IMG/VR virus record: IMGVR_UViG_3300013122_000021
Coordinates: 1-25,117 of that record
Reading direction: 5' to 3' (one strand)
From: a virus
DNA length: 25,117 nt
Under the pieces are notes generated by a model that was not told the DNA's origin, made no database searches, and saw only the letters and a list, made by a program, of their open reading frames with translations. Below are positions 1 through 8,857 of this stretch, piece by piece (within the stretch, counting starts at the first letter, position 1; each line of letters opens with the position of its first letter). Both the position numbers and the translations under genes were made by a program.

Positions 1-87
1 AGGGGGTGGTGCCGGTGTCGGCGCAGGCGTCGGGCTTGGCGTCGGCGTTGGTGTCGGCGTCGGAGGTGGTCCTACTTGTCCGTCCAT
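1..87 (-). CDS. Pro/Thr-rich protein, partial (cut by window edge)
   Basis: This is the first 29 codons of an open frame that runs off the left edge. After MDGQVG the frame is almost pure proline, threonine, serine and alanine (repeats of PTPTP and PAPTP), an extended low-complexity linker of the kind seen in phage tail and surface proteins and in secreted proteins. The start is decided by AAGGAG at 95-100: it lies only one base from the ATG at 93 but seven from the ATG at 87, so 87 is preferred. It follows the tail fibre gene after about 20 bp and is probably cotranscribed with it. No function can be assigned. Confidence 0.55.
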   Translation of the reverse strand, partial: MDGQVGPPPTPTPTPTPSPTPAPTPAPPP

Positions 88-106
88 GTTCATTCTCCTT
101 GGTTGA

Positions 107-1462
107 TTAGGATGCGATCAGGCCGTGCGCCCGGAGGCGGGACAGCAGGGCGTTGAGCTGGGTTATGGCGCTGGCGGCATCGGTCGCATCGGCAACAGCG
201 GCTCCGCGCGCGCTCACCACCTTCTGACCGTTGACGCGCAACTCTGCGTTCGCAGCGCCGCTGTCCGCCTTCAGGTCGATTACGGACTTGCCAGAGCCAT
301 TGTTGTGGAATTCCCACAGCAATTCGCCGCTGACCGGAAACACCCGGCTAAAGCCATAAAGGTTCCCGGTAACTGCGTTGCCGAACACGCGCTCGACATA
401 GCTGCCACTCGCCAGCGCGCTGATCTGCTCGACGTGCGCGCCGTGGATGCCGTAGGTCGCATTGTTCTTGGCCGCGCGTAGATAGAGTGTCGGCGCGCTG
501 GTGACTTGGAAGTCCTGATTATTGATGAAAGGCAGTGCAATGTAATCATTGCCAGCGGCGTTGATCTGTCGGTGTGGCGCGTGGTTGTTTCCCTTGAAAT
601 CGTATCGGGTCGCGCCTTCGTGATCGAAAATCCCGTTTTGAATGTCATACGTCGCTCGCAACGCACCGTAATAGTCCAGCCAAAGCCACTTATCGACGCC
701 GGTAGAAAGGTTCGACTTGCCGCGCGTCACGCCATCCTCGGGGAAGATGCCTTGAAATACACGCCTTGCCGAACCGTCAAGACCGCCCGCGCACATCTGC
801 ATTTCAGTATTAAAGATGCCCGCCTGCCAGAACTTGCTTTCGAAGAACAAACCGAACCCGCCGTTTTCGGTATTCCGAAGATTGCGGTTCGGGTCCATGT
901 TCATGGTGATTGAGCCGACATCATCGACATAGGCATAGGGAGCGCCAGAGCCTTCGTGGTTTGCTGCGAAGGGGAAACGGCCAACATTCAATGATAGATC
1001 GGCGCGATTATTGTTGCCGCCACCATCGTCAACGTCGGGCATTTGCATCACTTGCCGCGTGGTCGGGCCACTGAGATTGGTAAGCGTCCCCCGATAGGAT
1101 TTGGGCAGCGCGAAATCGACAAACACCATCGAACCGCTGACCTTGCGATAGATGGTCCGCTCACCGCCCTGCGCTTCATCAGCGATAACCGCCAGATAGA
1201 CGCCATTGGCGAACGGCCCCGCCGCCGCGTCCATCTCGGCTTTCGTCGGATAAGTGCCCGTGATCGACGTTGCGCCAAGGGCCGCTACTGCGGTCCCCGC
1301 TGCTGTAACGGCCTGGTCCCGCGCACCGGTTGCAACATTGCGAGCAGCGATTGTCTCGTCGCGGGCAGTAGTGGCTTGGGATACGAGCGGGGCAATCAGA
1401 TCAGTGCCTTGAGCCAATACGACAAATTGGCGCTCGCGCGCATCGATTACAGCGACTGTCAC
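107..1462 (-). CDS. Tail fibre / receptor-binding-type protein
   Basis: The protein has 451 residues. Residues about 20-65 are an Ala/Thr-rich heptad-like helix, expected to form a trimeric coiled coil. The middle is long, beta-rich and full of aromatics, Asn and Gly (for example NGGFGLFFESKFW and the YGIHGAH stretch). The end is a short amphipathic helix (ITQLNALLSRLRAHGLIA) of the type that closes many fibre proteins as a trimerisation tip. No enzyme motif was recognised. The start is GTG at 1462, overlapping the TGA of the preceding gene (GTGA), so translation is probably coupled. Its place at the distal end of the tail operon, after the tip and collagen-like proteins, supports host recognition. 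The family itself is inferred from architecture, not from a recognised domain. Confidence 0.7.
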   Translation of the reverse strand: MTVAVIDARERQFVVLAQGTDLIAPLVSQATTARDETIAARNVATGARDQAVTAAGTAVAALGATSITGTYPTKAEMDAAAGPFANGVYLAVIADEAQGGERTIYRKVSGSMVFVDFALPKSYRGTLTNLSGPTTRQVMQMPDVDDGGGNNNRADLSLNVGRFPFAANHEGSGAPYAYVDDVGSITMNMDPNRNLRNTENGGFGLFFESKFWQAGIFNTEMQMCAGGLDGSARRVFQGIFPEDGVTRGKSNLSTGVDKWLWLDYYGALRATYDIQNGIFDHEGATRYDFKGNNHAPHRQINAAGNDYIALPFINNQDFQVTSAPTLYLRAAKNNATYGIHGAHVEQISALASGSYVERVFGNAVTGNLYGFSRVFPVSGELLWEFHNNGSGKSVIDLKADSGAANAELRVNGQKVVSARGAAVADATDAASAITQLNALLSRLRAHGLIAS

Positions 1463-1872
1463 AGCGTTACTCCGGGCGGGATGGGAAGCTTTCCGTGGGC
1501 GATCAGGCGTTTCGCGGCCCCGGTGCCGACGTGAATGTCGTAATATGTGGTAAGCGGCTGATCCGATGGCGAACCGAGCGACAGCGCCTCAAGCGTGGTT
1601 TCGTTGATGCGGATGCGGATCGTCGTGGCAGGCGCGGTGAACGGCTCGCCTTGCGCCGGTTCAACCTCAAATGAAGGATCGTATGTGGCAGTTAGTCCCT
1701 GCCCGCTCGATACGTTTTCAAGCGCCGGAATCAGTGGGTCGCTGGTGTCGCCGGGTAGATTGCGAACCTCCATCCGCATCGTCTCGCCAGCCCAGTTCGG
1801 GCCGACGAAAACGAGTTCTTCATCGTAAGGAACGCGCTTCCACGCGGGCGGGAGATCGAGTTTCACGGCCAT
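1459..1872 (-). CDS. Small tail-fibre-associated protein, probable beta-sandwich
   Basis: A 137-residue protein with alternating hydrophobic strands and acidic turns (VPYDEELVFVGPNWAGETMRMEV, then TTIRIRINE near residue 90), like the Ig-like or adaptor modules found beside phage fibre genes. I do not recognise a family. It is the first gene after promoter copy 1. Its ATG at 1872 coincides with the predicted +1 (TAGCGT, six bases, ATG), and no Shine-Dalgarno site precedes it, so its mRNA is predicted to be leaderless. The next gene (fibre) overlaps its stop codon. A fibre adaptor or chaperone are both possible. Confidence 0.7.
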   Translation of the reverse strand: MAVKLDLPPAWKRVPYDEELVFVGPNWAGETMRMEVRNLPGDTSDPLIPALENVSSGQGLTATYDPSFEVEPAQGEPFTAPATTIRIRINETTLEALSLGSPSDQPLTTYYDIHVGTGAAKRLIAHGKLPIPPGVTL

Positions 1873-1878
1873 GCCGGA

Positions 1879-1916
1879 ACGCTAAAACCGCGCCCCGCAA
1901 GCAGTTACCGCCGTCA
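1879..1916 (-). promoter_or_regulatory. Repeated phage promoter element, copy 1 (leaderless type)
   Basis: TGACGGCGGTAAC (1904-1916), 19 bp, then TAGCGT (1879-1884). The 13-bp part is an exact consensus match. The TGA of the motif (1914-1916) is also the stop codon of the collagen-like gene. The predicted +1 is 1872, the first base of the next ATG. Promoter function is inferred from the constant geometry shared with the other copies. Confidence 0.75.
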
Positions 1917-2465
1917 GGCCATGCGAGACACCGCCAGCGCCAGCGTATTCGATGCGCCAAGCGCCAGCGCAGGGCCAGTGAAGCGGATTGCGATCTGATC
2001 CTTCGCAGTCACCCATGCGTTATGAACCGCGTATCCAGTGGGCATGGCGGAAGTCGGATCAGCGCGGATGATCTGGCCAACGGTCGCACCGGGACAGGCG
2101 ACTGTCAGCGTTCGCAAGCCGAGCGCGAGAGCGACCAGAGCGCGATCGACAATCTCGACCGTGCCGATCATCACCGTTCCGGGCGCGCCATCCTTGCCAT
2201 TCGTTCCGTTGGTGCCGTTTATTCCATCGCGCCCATTCGTGCCGTCTTTGCCCGCCGGACCTCGCAACGCCGGGTCTTTCGTGGGGTCGCTTACCAGCAT
2301 CACGGTCATGTTCGGCGCGATCGTCATGCCAGCGCTCATCAACGCGATCATGTAGGCACCGCGCGGCGGTCGCGAGTGCGAGGCCCTCAACCTGATACGA
2401 CCATCCTTGTTATCGGAAAGCGTCAGATAGATGCGCCGATATTCGTTCAGATCGATGTCGGTCAT
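1914..2465 (-). CDS. Tail fibre protein with collagen-like repeat
   Basis: 183 residues in three parts: an N-terminal region of about 65 residues rich in basic residues and beta-type stretches, ten consecutive Gly-X-Y triplets at residues 69-98 (GPA GKD GTN GRD and so on), and a C-terminal beta-rich domain rich in Ala, Thr and Leu. Collagen-like segments in phage proteins form rigid trimeric rods linking fibre domains. The ATG overlaps the stop of the tip protein gene (ATGA), with no clear Shine-Dalgarno site, so it is probably translated by coupling. It lies between the tip protein and the distal fibre genes, which fits a fibre linker on the tail tip. Confidence 0.75.
   Translation of the reverse strand: MTDIDLNEYRRIYLTLSDNKDGRIRLRASHSRPPRGAYMIALMSAGMTIAPNMTVMLVSDPTKDPALRGPAGKDGTNGRDGINGTNGTNGKDGAPGTVMIGTVEIVDRALVALALGLRTLTVACPGATVGQIIRADPTSAMPTGYAVHNAWVTAKDQIAIRFTGPALALGASNTLALAVSRMA
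2172..2261 (-). repeat. Collagen-like Gly-X-Y repeat, ten triplets
   Basis: Codes for ten in-frame Gly-X-Y triplets, rich in Asn-Gly and Lys-Asp at X and Y. The third-position sequence is varied, so the repeat is conserved at protein rather than DNA level. Confidence 0.9.
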
Positions 2466-4393
2466 TGCTGCACCAATGCTGGGTTACTGCCATCCCCACC
2501 GCCGCCACCGGGCGGTGTCGGAAGCGACGGGAATTCGCCATCGGTCGATGTGGCCTGCCAGCCTAGGAACACGTTGTCAGACGATGCCATGTCCGCCAGA
2601 GCCGGTTGCGCTGCCAGATGATAATCGTCGTCGCTCAGGCTGTAGAACAAGCCGAACACGATACCGGATGCCGCCGACAGCGATCCCGCAGGGAAATCGA
2701 CCTCCGTCCCATCGTCCAGAACGCCGCTGAACGCTTCTATGGTAACGGTCGTGTCGTCGCTGGTGATTGGATAGGCAACCGAGCGGCTAAGCAGGCGATA
2801 CGCCCCCCGTGCCACCGCCCCGACGATCGGGGAAAGCGCCGGATCATAGGGGGTCGGTGCCACCGCCTCGTTGCCAGCACCGTAAGCTGGTGGGTCGTAG
2901 AGATCGGGATGTTCCTCACGCAACAGCATCGGCACGACGCCATCCTCGCGATGCTCCAGCTCGACGACACGAAACAGCTTATCGACCCAGCCCCGCGGCT
3001 TGAACGACAGTGTGACGATCGCGTTTTTCTGCGCCCGCCAGCCCGTCGCCTGAAACTCGGCCCGGAACAGACCCGCGATCTTCTGGCGTTGCAGCCGAAG
3101 ATTGGCGAGACGTTGGGGCTGGTTCACCGACTGGATGAATGGGAAGTCGAGCGGCAAGACGCGATCAATGCCATCGGGGGATGCAAATTCGACCTGGGGA
3201 TAGTCGTTCGGTTGATACAGCGATGCGTTGCTCGGATCGATGTAGGTGCCCCGGACGATGTTGAACTGATCGTCGAGCGATACAGACGGACGCCATGAGA
3301 ATTCGCCCAGAATGTCGTCATCGGTGAACGCAGCTACCGGGCTGTCGAGATCGTTGTGGAAGATCGTCAGCCGCAGCTTGCCGCCGACATCATCCAGATC
3401 GGCGTTCATGGTGGCCTTGAGGTTGTCGAGAACCGCAGTCGGGCTGTCGCCTTCGGAGTAGATGCCAGCACTGCGATAGCGCGGCTCGGTGCCGCCTCCG
3501 GGGATCGACACCGGCTCGTCACAGATGTTCGCTGCGATGGCGAAACTTTCGAGATCGATGCGCGCGGGAGGGATACCCTTGCCAACTGCCAAAAGACCCT
3601 CGATGCGCCACCCCAAACAATAGGACAGCGCGACTAGCGCGGGATTATTGCACGCCCCTTCGTGCCATTCCCAAGTCGACTGATCGTCTGCCCGGTGCGA
3701 ACCCGATCCACCGGGGACGGTGCTGTCCTTCCGCGGGTCGTAGAGCAACATCCCGTCGCCGATAATTGTGATGCGAGACGGCACCGACTGATTAAATACG
3801 CTGTCGAGTTTCTTGGACTGAGCGAGGATTTGATAGCGCAGATAGACATAGGCACACCCGGTGTAGCGGCGCGACGATCCCATGCGGCTGCTTATATTGA
3901 TCGCGTTGGCGGCACTGCCTTCGGTGCGAATTTGAACCTGTAGCCACGGCGCGAACTCACCTTGCGGTCCACCGGCGAGCGTCCAGGCCAGCTTATCGTC
4001 GAACCAGATTTCGCGGATCGCGTGGACCTTGTGCGAGGCAACGACGATCCAGCGGTGAAGGTATTTCTGGCTTTCGGTATATTCCTGATCGCGGATATCG
4101 GTCGCCATCGCGGTTGAGCCGAACACAATCTTGCGCGGCGTGCGTGGGTCGATGTTGGCGTTAAGCCGATCGGTGGTATCGGTCAGGGGTGGCGGCGTGC
4201 CTTTGCCCGCCAATAGAGACGCGCCCACCGAAATCGCACCCGCGATCGTGGCGATCGTCCCTGCGGCAATGCTGGCACCAAACGCCGTAAATAGCATTGT
4301 TCCGCCCAGAACCGAGCCAATGCCTGAACCGATCAGAGCCACGGCCCCGACGACGCCAGCGATCTTTCCAACCGTCTTGAGCGCCCCACTCAT
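2462..4393 (-). CDS. Tail tip / central hub protein (lambda J-like)
   Basis: 643 residues from the ATG at 4393, which overlaps the previous stop as ATGA. A TTG nine bases upstream is less likely because it lies one base from the AAGGGG site. The N-terminus (about residues 1-65) is a long Gly/Ala-rich hydrophobic segment typical of phage hub proteins. Then come DPRTPRKIVFGS near residue 85, a hub-like beta-rich core, and a C-terminal region ending in a Pro/Gly linker (PTPPGGGGGDG) that probably joins the fibres. The order peptidase-like gene, then tip gene, then fibre genes is that of lambda K-I-J. The family call rests on the core and the position; exact domain limits are not visible by eye. 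Confidence 0.8.
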   Translation of the reverse strand: MSGALKTVGKIAGVVGAVALIGSGIGSVLGGTMLFTAFGASIAAGTIATIAGAISVGASLLAGKGTPPPLTDTTDRLNANIDPRTPRKIVFGSTAMATDIRDQEYTESQKYLHRWIVVASHKVHAIREIWFDDKLAWTLAGGPQGEFAPWLQVQIRTEGSAANAINISSRMGSSRRYTGCAYVYLRYQILAQSKKLDSVFNQSVPSRITIIGDGMLLYDPRKDSTVPGGSGSHRADDQSTWEWHEGACNNPALVALSYCLGWRIEGLLAVGKGIPPARIDLESFAIAANICDEPVSIPGGGTEPRYRSAGIYSEGDSPTAVLDNLKATMNADLDDVGGKLRLTIFHNDLDSPVAAFTDDDILGEFSWRPSVSLDDQFNIVRGTYIDPSNASLYQPNDYPQVEFASPDGIDRVLPLDFPFIQSVNQPQRLANLRLQRQKIAGLFRAEFQATGWRAQKNAIVTLSFKPRGWVDKLFRVVELEHREDGVVPMLLREEHPDLYDPPAYGAGNEAVAPTPYDPALSPIVGAVARGAYRLLSRSVAYPITSDDTTVTIEAFSGVLDDGTEVDFPAGSLSAASGIVFGLFYSLSDDDYHLAAQPALADMASSDNVFLGWQATSTDGEFPSLPTPPGGGGGDGSNPALVQQ

Positions 4394-4794
4394 ACCGCCC
4401 AAGCCCCTTGCCAGTCAGCGCGCGGCACGCGGACCAAGCCCCCACCCTCTCCTTCGGCGGCGATGAACAGCGCATAGGCACCGGCACAGACGCCCACCGC
4501 CTCACCATTCCAGATAAGGTCGCCGCGGTGAGCGAACGAGGGCTGTTTGCGCTCGAACATGCTATCGAGCGTCGATTCCAGATCGCCCGCACCGATGCGA
4601 CGCAACGCCTTGGCCGCACCGGTGGCGCTGTCATACTGCCCACGAAACGCAGCCGCGGGGTCGTCGCCCGTCATCGCCAGCACGGCCCCAGCGGCGAACA
4701 GCCCGCAATCGTCGCGACCGTAACGATATTCAACCTCCCGCATCGACGCGAGATAGTCGGACAGTGCGCGCTCCCAATTTGGCAGGCGCGTCAT
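4390..4794 (-). CDS. NlpC/P60-like tail protein (DUF6950 type)
   Basis: 134 residues. The segment YRYGRDDCGLFAAGAV carries the conserved cysteine (Cys30) of papain-like NlpC/P60 proteins, followed by MTGDDPAAAFRGQY, a pattern I associate with the DUF6950 phage family. In active NlpC/P60 enzymes a histidine follows in an HVG-type strand. The corresponding strand here seems to read AVGVCAG, without histidine; the only nearby histidine is His89 in FAHRGDLIW. Hydrolase activity is therefore doubtful. Both ends overlap neighbours by ATGA. The position directly before the tip protein matches lambda gpK, a tail protein linked to cell wall passage and tip assembly. Confidence 0.75.
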   Translation of the reverse strand: MTRLPNWERALSDYLASMREVEYRYGRDDCGLFAAGAVLAMTGDDPAAAFRGQYDSATGAAKALRRIGAGDLESTLDSMFERKQPSFAHRGDLIWNGEAVGVCAGAYALFIAAEGEGGGLVRVPRADWQGAWAV

Positions 4795-5438
4795 CGTATC
4801 GCCTGATTGTTGGAGAGTCCCCCGCCGCCGTAGTTGCTTGCGCCGGTCGGCACTGTCGCATTCGGGTTACCGGTCCCGCCGTTTGCAATGCCTATGGCAG
4901 CGCGCGCAGATAGGTCGCCGGGGTCGTAGCGCTCTTGGTCGAGATAAGACCGGTTGGACGCTCGCGAGAATGCCGCCAGATAGGTTTCGATCGTCACCCG
5001 GATCGTCTGCGATTCAGGCGAGCCGACCTGATCGAGCGCGACCATGTAACCGGTATAGTAAGCCTGGAGTGCCCCTTGCTGGACGTTGGCGCTGTCGCGG
5101 ATCATGCGCCACAGCCGCGCCGGTCGCCCCTGCCAGTTTGCCGGGTCGTCAATCTGGGCAAGCGTGTCGTCGTCGATGCCGGGGAGCCCGGAGATTTCAG
5201 CGGTAACGCTCTCGCTTCCACCCTCGCGCACGGACACCGACGAAACGCTCACGAATTTGTGCGACACCCCCAAAAACGGATGATCGTCAAGGTCAGGATC
5301 GCCAGTGCCGGTCGGCGTCAGCTCAAACCCGCTGCTGTTGGCGCGGATCGGGTCGTCCACGAAATCGAGAAATGCGAAGAATACCGGGCGGATATCACCG
5401 TCAAGCGCCGCCGCGGCTGTTGCGTCGGGAAGGCTCAC
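4791..5438 (-). CDS. Distal tail / hub-associated protein (DUF2163-like position)
   Basis: 215 residues, beginning with an acidic beta-rich region (RPVFFAFLDFVDDPIRA) and containing WQGRPARLWRMI, a phrase typical of proteins located between tape measure and tip in proteobacterial phages and gene transfer agents. The C-terminus is Gly/Asn-rich. The GTG start at 5438 overlaps the upstream TAG (TAGTG) and is preceded by GAGGAGG with seven bases of spacing. Tight overlaps on both sides place it in the distal tail operon. A structural role at the tail tip is likely; the specific family is uncertain. Confidence 0.65.
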   Translation of the reverse strand: MSLPDATAAAALDGDIRPVFFAFLDFVDDPIRANSSGFELTPTGTGDPDLDDHPFLGVSHKFVSVSSVSVREGGSESVTAEISGLPGIDDDTLAQIDDPANWQGRPARLWRMIRDSANVQQGALQAYYTGYMVALDQVGSPESQTIRVTIETYLAAFSRASNRSYLDQERYDPGDLSARAAIGIANGGTGNPNATVPTGASNYGGGGLSNNQAIR

Positions 5439-6040
5439 TACATGGCCTCCTCAACATCAAACGACCGCCCGCCGACGCCATTGGACCACGACAGACCGAT
5501 GCCGGGATCAGTCGAGGAAACCGGGCAATAGGGGTTCACGGATTCGACCGTCGCGCCCTCTTCCGGCGCTTCGTTGAGAGCGAAATTGCACACCGCCGTT
5601 GCTTCGCCGCTGCTGTCGGTAACGAGATCAGCAAGCAGGTTGACCAGTCGCGCGTGGCCCGACGGTAGCGGCACCGTCAGCCATTGCCCCGCCGACAGGA
5701 TGCGCGTTGACGGCTGCATCCCGACAAGGGGGAGGCTGTAGCCATCCGTCGCGCCTTCACCGACTGTCGGCATCGGGCCGATATGGCGCTGGCAACCGAC
5801 GCGCAGCTTGAACCAGTTTTCCTGACCCCGGAGCGCAAACAGGAACGCCCGCCACGGGCGCTCGGCAACCTCCGTCGCCAGTTGCTCGATCGTCACCGAC
5901 GCCATCCACATTTCAGCACCGGGAAGCCCAACGACCTTGCGCCGCCCAGTCCAGCCCGAGCGATTGACCTGGGCCGGAACGCGGGGATCAAGGCTGTCGA
6001 GCGTCAGACCGTCATAGTCGGGGACGAGGATTTCGGACAT
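5438..6040 (-). CDS. Distal tail protein, unidentified family
   Basis: 200 residues, beta-rich, with conserved-looking aromatic stretches (RPWRAFLFALRGQENWFKLRVG) typical of the distal tail protein that follows the tape measure in siphophages. I cannot name the family. It is the first gene after promoter copy 2: the ATG at 6040 lies exactly on the predicted +1 (TACCGC, six bases, ATG), with no Shine-Dalgarno site, so a leaderless message is predicted. It begins a chain of five overlapping genes (6040 to 1914) ending with the collagen-like fibre protein. Confidence 0.7.
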   Translation of the reverse strand: MSEILVPDYDGLTLDSLDPRVPAQVNRSGWTGRRKVVGLPGAEMWMASVTIEQLATEVAERPWRAFLFALRGQENWFKLRVGCQRHIGPMPTVGEGATDGYSLPLVGMQPSTRILSAGQWLTVPLPSGHARLVNLLADLVTDSSGEATAVCNFALNEAPEEGATVESVNPYCPVSSTDPGIGLSWSNGVGGRSFDVEEAM

Positions 6041-6046
6041 GGCCTA

Positions 6047-6084
6047 GCGGTATGGCGCGGGGTGCCTTTTCGTTACCGCCGTTA
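6047..6084 (-). promoter_or_regulatory. Repeated phage promoter element, copy 2 (leaderless type)
   Basis: TAACGGCGGTAAC (6072-6084, one mismatch), 19 bp, then TACCGC (6047-6052). The TAA of the motif is the stop codon of the tape measure gene. The predicted +1 is 6040, the A of the next ATG. Confidence 0.72.
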
Positions 6085-8787
6085 GATGCGGGGGCGGTTC
6101 ATCCGCGACATGTCCTGAGCCGCCAGAACGCGTCCACCTTGCGCCCCTTGCACCGCGGCGTCGCGAGCGAGGCTGTTCATCTGTTCGATCAGTTCTACCG
6201 TGGTGACACCCCCGCGCGCATCGAGAACGAATGTCTGCTGCACGACCGAAGCCCCCGATCGCTGAGCATTCATCTGCCCGAGCGGAATGACGGTGCCACC
6301 GCCACCCGGACGGAAACCCTCAACACGGCCCGGCGAACCCGCCTCGTTGACGCGCACCATCTGACCCGGGGCAACGTAACCGCCGGATGCCCGGCCAAAG
6401 ATGGAGCGCAGGAACCCCCCGCCCCCGCCTTCGGGTCCGAATAGGCTATCAGCAAGGGGGCCGATGACTTGGCGCTGGATGGCTATCCGCAGCAAGTCCT
6501 TGATGATCTGGTTCGCGACATTGCCGAACGCATCGCCCAGCGACTTCGCGCCCGTGATCGCGTCCACGATGCCGTCGTTGAGAGCGTCCAAGCCATCGAC
6601 CGCAACACCTTCGATCGCATCATTGATATTGTTGCCAACCTCTGCGCTTTCGCGACGATAGCGCTGCAACGGCGATTCAAACTGGCGATCAACGCCCGCC
6701 TGCCGGTTTGCCTGCTGCTGCGCCAGATTGGCGCGTGCGCGGGCAGCGTCCAGCACTTGCCCGTCTGCGATCGCCCGCTCCAGCAGGTTGCGCTCCTCCT
6801 GTTCGACCAACGACAGGATGCGCTTTTCCGCTGCTAGGCGGTCCTCGCGATTTGTCAGCAGTTCGGCTGCGGTTTCGGCGGTTCGGATTTCATCGCGCAG
6901 GGCGGCGTCGCGCTTGTCGAGTTCGCGGTTCTGACGTTCGCGCTCGACCAAATCCTCTTGCAGCAGCGAGTTGAACCGGTTGCCGATGCGAAGGCGCTGT
7001 GCCTGCTGTTCGGTCAGTTCGCCATCGCGCACCCGGCGGGCGAGTTCGGCGTTATACTCTTCCTGCGCGAGAGCGATCAGTTGCCGTTCAAATTCAGCCC
7101 GCTCGCCAACGTCCGTCGTAATGTCGGCTTTAAGCTGCAATTCCTGCGCGGACAGGCGCAACAAGTCGTCGTTGAAGCGATCGAGGTTGCGCTGCGTGTT
7201 GTCGCGCGTGGTGCGGGTGCGGGATGCTTTGTCTGGCTTACCGGCGACACCCGGCGACGCGGTTGGAGCGGCCCCATTGATCGCGCTAGACAATTGCTGG
7301 AACGTGTTGACCAGCGTTTTGAATTCGCCCGCCGCTTCAGCAATGTCGCGATCAGCCTTTGCCACAGCAGCGTTTGCGGCTTGCTGGCGAGCGAGATTCC
7401 CACTGCCACCGGGACCGGTAAATATGGGCGTTGCGTTCGGTGCCGCGGCTGCTGCTGCGCGGGCCGCGCGTCCTTTGGCCTGCGCTTCCAGCAGGGCCGC
7501 AGCGGCATTCTTCAACAGGTCGCGCGTTTCCTGTCGCTTCGCCTCCGCGAATGCGATTGCTTCCTTACGTGCCGCACCGGTGGCAGTAGCGAGCCGTTCC
7601 ATTGCATCCCGCGCGCCCTCGGTAGCATCGGTCGCACGCGCTACACCCTTGGCTTGCGCCTCTTGTGCCCGCTCGAATTCGTTTGAGCGGGTGACGGCGT
7701 AGCCAAGGGCAAGCACGACCGCGGTAATCGCAACGCCTACAGGCCCGCCAAACGCAGCAAGCAAAGCCGCGCCCGCCGATCGCGCCGCCAGGGCCGTTCC
7801 GGCAAGGCTGGTCGTCGCGACCGTGGCGTAGGCGGACAGGACTTGCAGGCCGCGCCCGCCAGCCACAGCCCCAGCAGCAAAACGGCCGATCAAAATTGCG
7901 CTGACTACCGCCAAGGCGTTGGCCACACGATCCAAGTTCGCCGCGAGCGATTGAATACCTTGTGCGAGCGCAGCCGTAAGACCGTTCGATTTCGAGGCTT
8001 CGCCAACATAAAGGGTCAGTTCGTTGCGAAGGACAGTGAACGCGCCGCCTAGGGTCAGGGTGGCGCTCTCGGCCTGCTTGATGGTGTCCGTGCCGCCCTT
8101 CAACACGCCGTCGAAAAACTGACGCGACGTGATCTGTCCATCTGCAATCGCCGCACGCAGTTTGGACACAGAGCCGTCGAACCCGGCGATCCCCCGCGCC
8201 GCGGCCTGCGCGATCGGCAACGCGCCTTCCAGCACGGAGTTGAATTCCTCGGCCCGCACGACGCCGCTGCCCAGCGCCTGGCCAAGCTGTAGCAGCGCGC
8301 CCGAAGCCTCCTGCGACGACGTGCCGGTGATTTTGAGACCCGCGGCGATAATCTCGTTAAGGCGGATGATCTGTTCGGTCGATGCGCCCAATTCTTTTTG
8401 GGCCAGTGACGCTCGATTGAACACGCTGCCCAGCGCCTCGATCTCAACACCGTAGGTTGCGCCGATCTGGCGTAGCCGCTCCTGCACATTGGCCAGCGCC
8501 TCGCCCTCAAGTCCCGCGACGCGAAGACTGTTCTGCAACCGGGTGAAGCCATCGACCAGACTGCCGATCTCTCGCGCGGAGAATGCACCTGCGAACGTCC
8601 CGGCAAGCAAGCGAAGTTTGCTGCTGATCGCTCCCGACGACCGCTCAAATTGGCGCTCCAGCGCGACGACACGCTGCTCTTGCTGCTGTAGTGAGCGAGA
8701 AGCGATACCGGCGGTCTGTTGAAGCTGGGCGCGGTAGCGACCGTCTCGTGCGATCAACTCAATAATGACGGGATCAATCGCAGGCAT
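6082..8787 (-). CDS. Tape measure protein
   Basis: 901 residues, the longest gene of the window, in the usual place after the tail chaperones. Residues about 70-240 match the tape measure N-terminal domain pattern (FTRLQNSLRVAGLEGE, then GVEIEALGSVFNRASLAQKELG and GQALGSGVVRAEEFNSVLEG). Residues about 280-370 include hydrophobic stretches able to span a membrane during DNA ejection. The middle is charged coiled coil. The C-terminus has the lambda gpH-like pattern GDAFGNVANQIIKDLLRIAIQ and a Gly-rich end. ATG at 8787 has GGAGG close upstream. By the usual relation of about 1.5 angstrom per residue, the tail would be roughly 130 nm, a family-based estimate. Confidence 0.95.
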   Translation of the reverse strand: MPAIDPVIIELIARDGRYRAQLQQTAGIASRSLQQQEQRVVALERQFERSSGAISSKLRLLAGTFAGAFSAREIGSLVDGFTRLQNSLRVAGLEGEALANVQERLRQIGATYGVEIEALGSVFNRASLAQKELGASTEQIIRLNEIIAAGLKITGTSSQEASGALLQLGQALGSGVVRAEEFNSVLEGALPIAQAAARGIAGFDGSVSKLRAAIADGQITSRQFFDGVLKGGTDTIKQAESATLTLGGAFTVLRNELTLYVGEASKSNGLTAALAQGIQSLAANLDRVANALAVVSAILIGRFAAGAVAGGRGLQVLSAYATVATTSLAGTALAARSAGAALLAAFGGPVGVAITAVVLALGYAVTRSNEFERAQEAQAKGVARATDATEGARDAMERLATATGAARKEAIAFAEAKRQETRDLLKNAAAALLEAQAKGRAARAAAAAAPNATPIFTGPGGSGNLARQQAANAAVAKADRDIAEAAGEFKTLVNTFQQLSSAINGAAPTASPGVAGKPDKASRTRTTRDNTQRNLDRFNDDLLRLSAQELQLKADITTDVGERAEFERQLIALAQEEYNAELARRVRDGELTEQQAQRLRIGNRFNSLLQEDLVERERQNRELDKRDAALRDEIRTAETAAELLTNREDRLAAEKRILSLVEQEERNLLERAIADGQVLDAARARANLAQQQANRQAGVDRQFESPLQRYRRESAEVGNNINDAIEGVAVDGLDALNDGIVDAITGAKSLGDAFGNVANQIIKDLLRIAIQRQVIGPLADSLFGPEGGGGGFLRSIFGRASGGYVAPGQMVRVNEAGSPGRVEGFRPGGGGTVIPLGQMNAQRSGASVVQQTFVLDARGGVTTVELIEQMNSLARDAAVQGAQGGRVLAAQDMSRMNRPRI

Positions 8788-8809
8788 ACGTCCTCCAGGT
8801 TGCGCCCGA

Positions 8810-8847
8810 AGGCTAAGGGCGGCATGATTGCTCGGTTACCGCCGTTG
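8810..8847 (-). promoter_or_regulatory. Repeated phage promoter element, copy 3 (with leader and SD)
   Basis: CAACGGCGGTAAC (8835-8847, two mismatches), 19 bp, then TAGCCT (8810-8815). The predicted +1 is 8803, giving a 16-nt leader that contains GGAGG before the tape measure ATG. It gives the tape measure its own start site downstream of the inverted lipoprotein gene. Confidence 0.7.
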
Positions 8848-8857
8848 GGGATGTTGG

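Noticed and set aside
2465-2500. GTTACTGCCATCC near 2483, resembling the promoter motif
   Set aside because: Several mismatches, and no TA(G/C)CGT box 19 bp downstream; it lies in the end of the tip protein gene.
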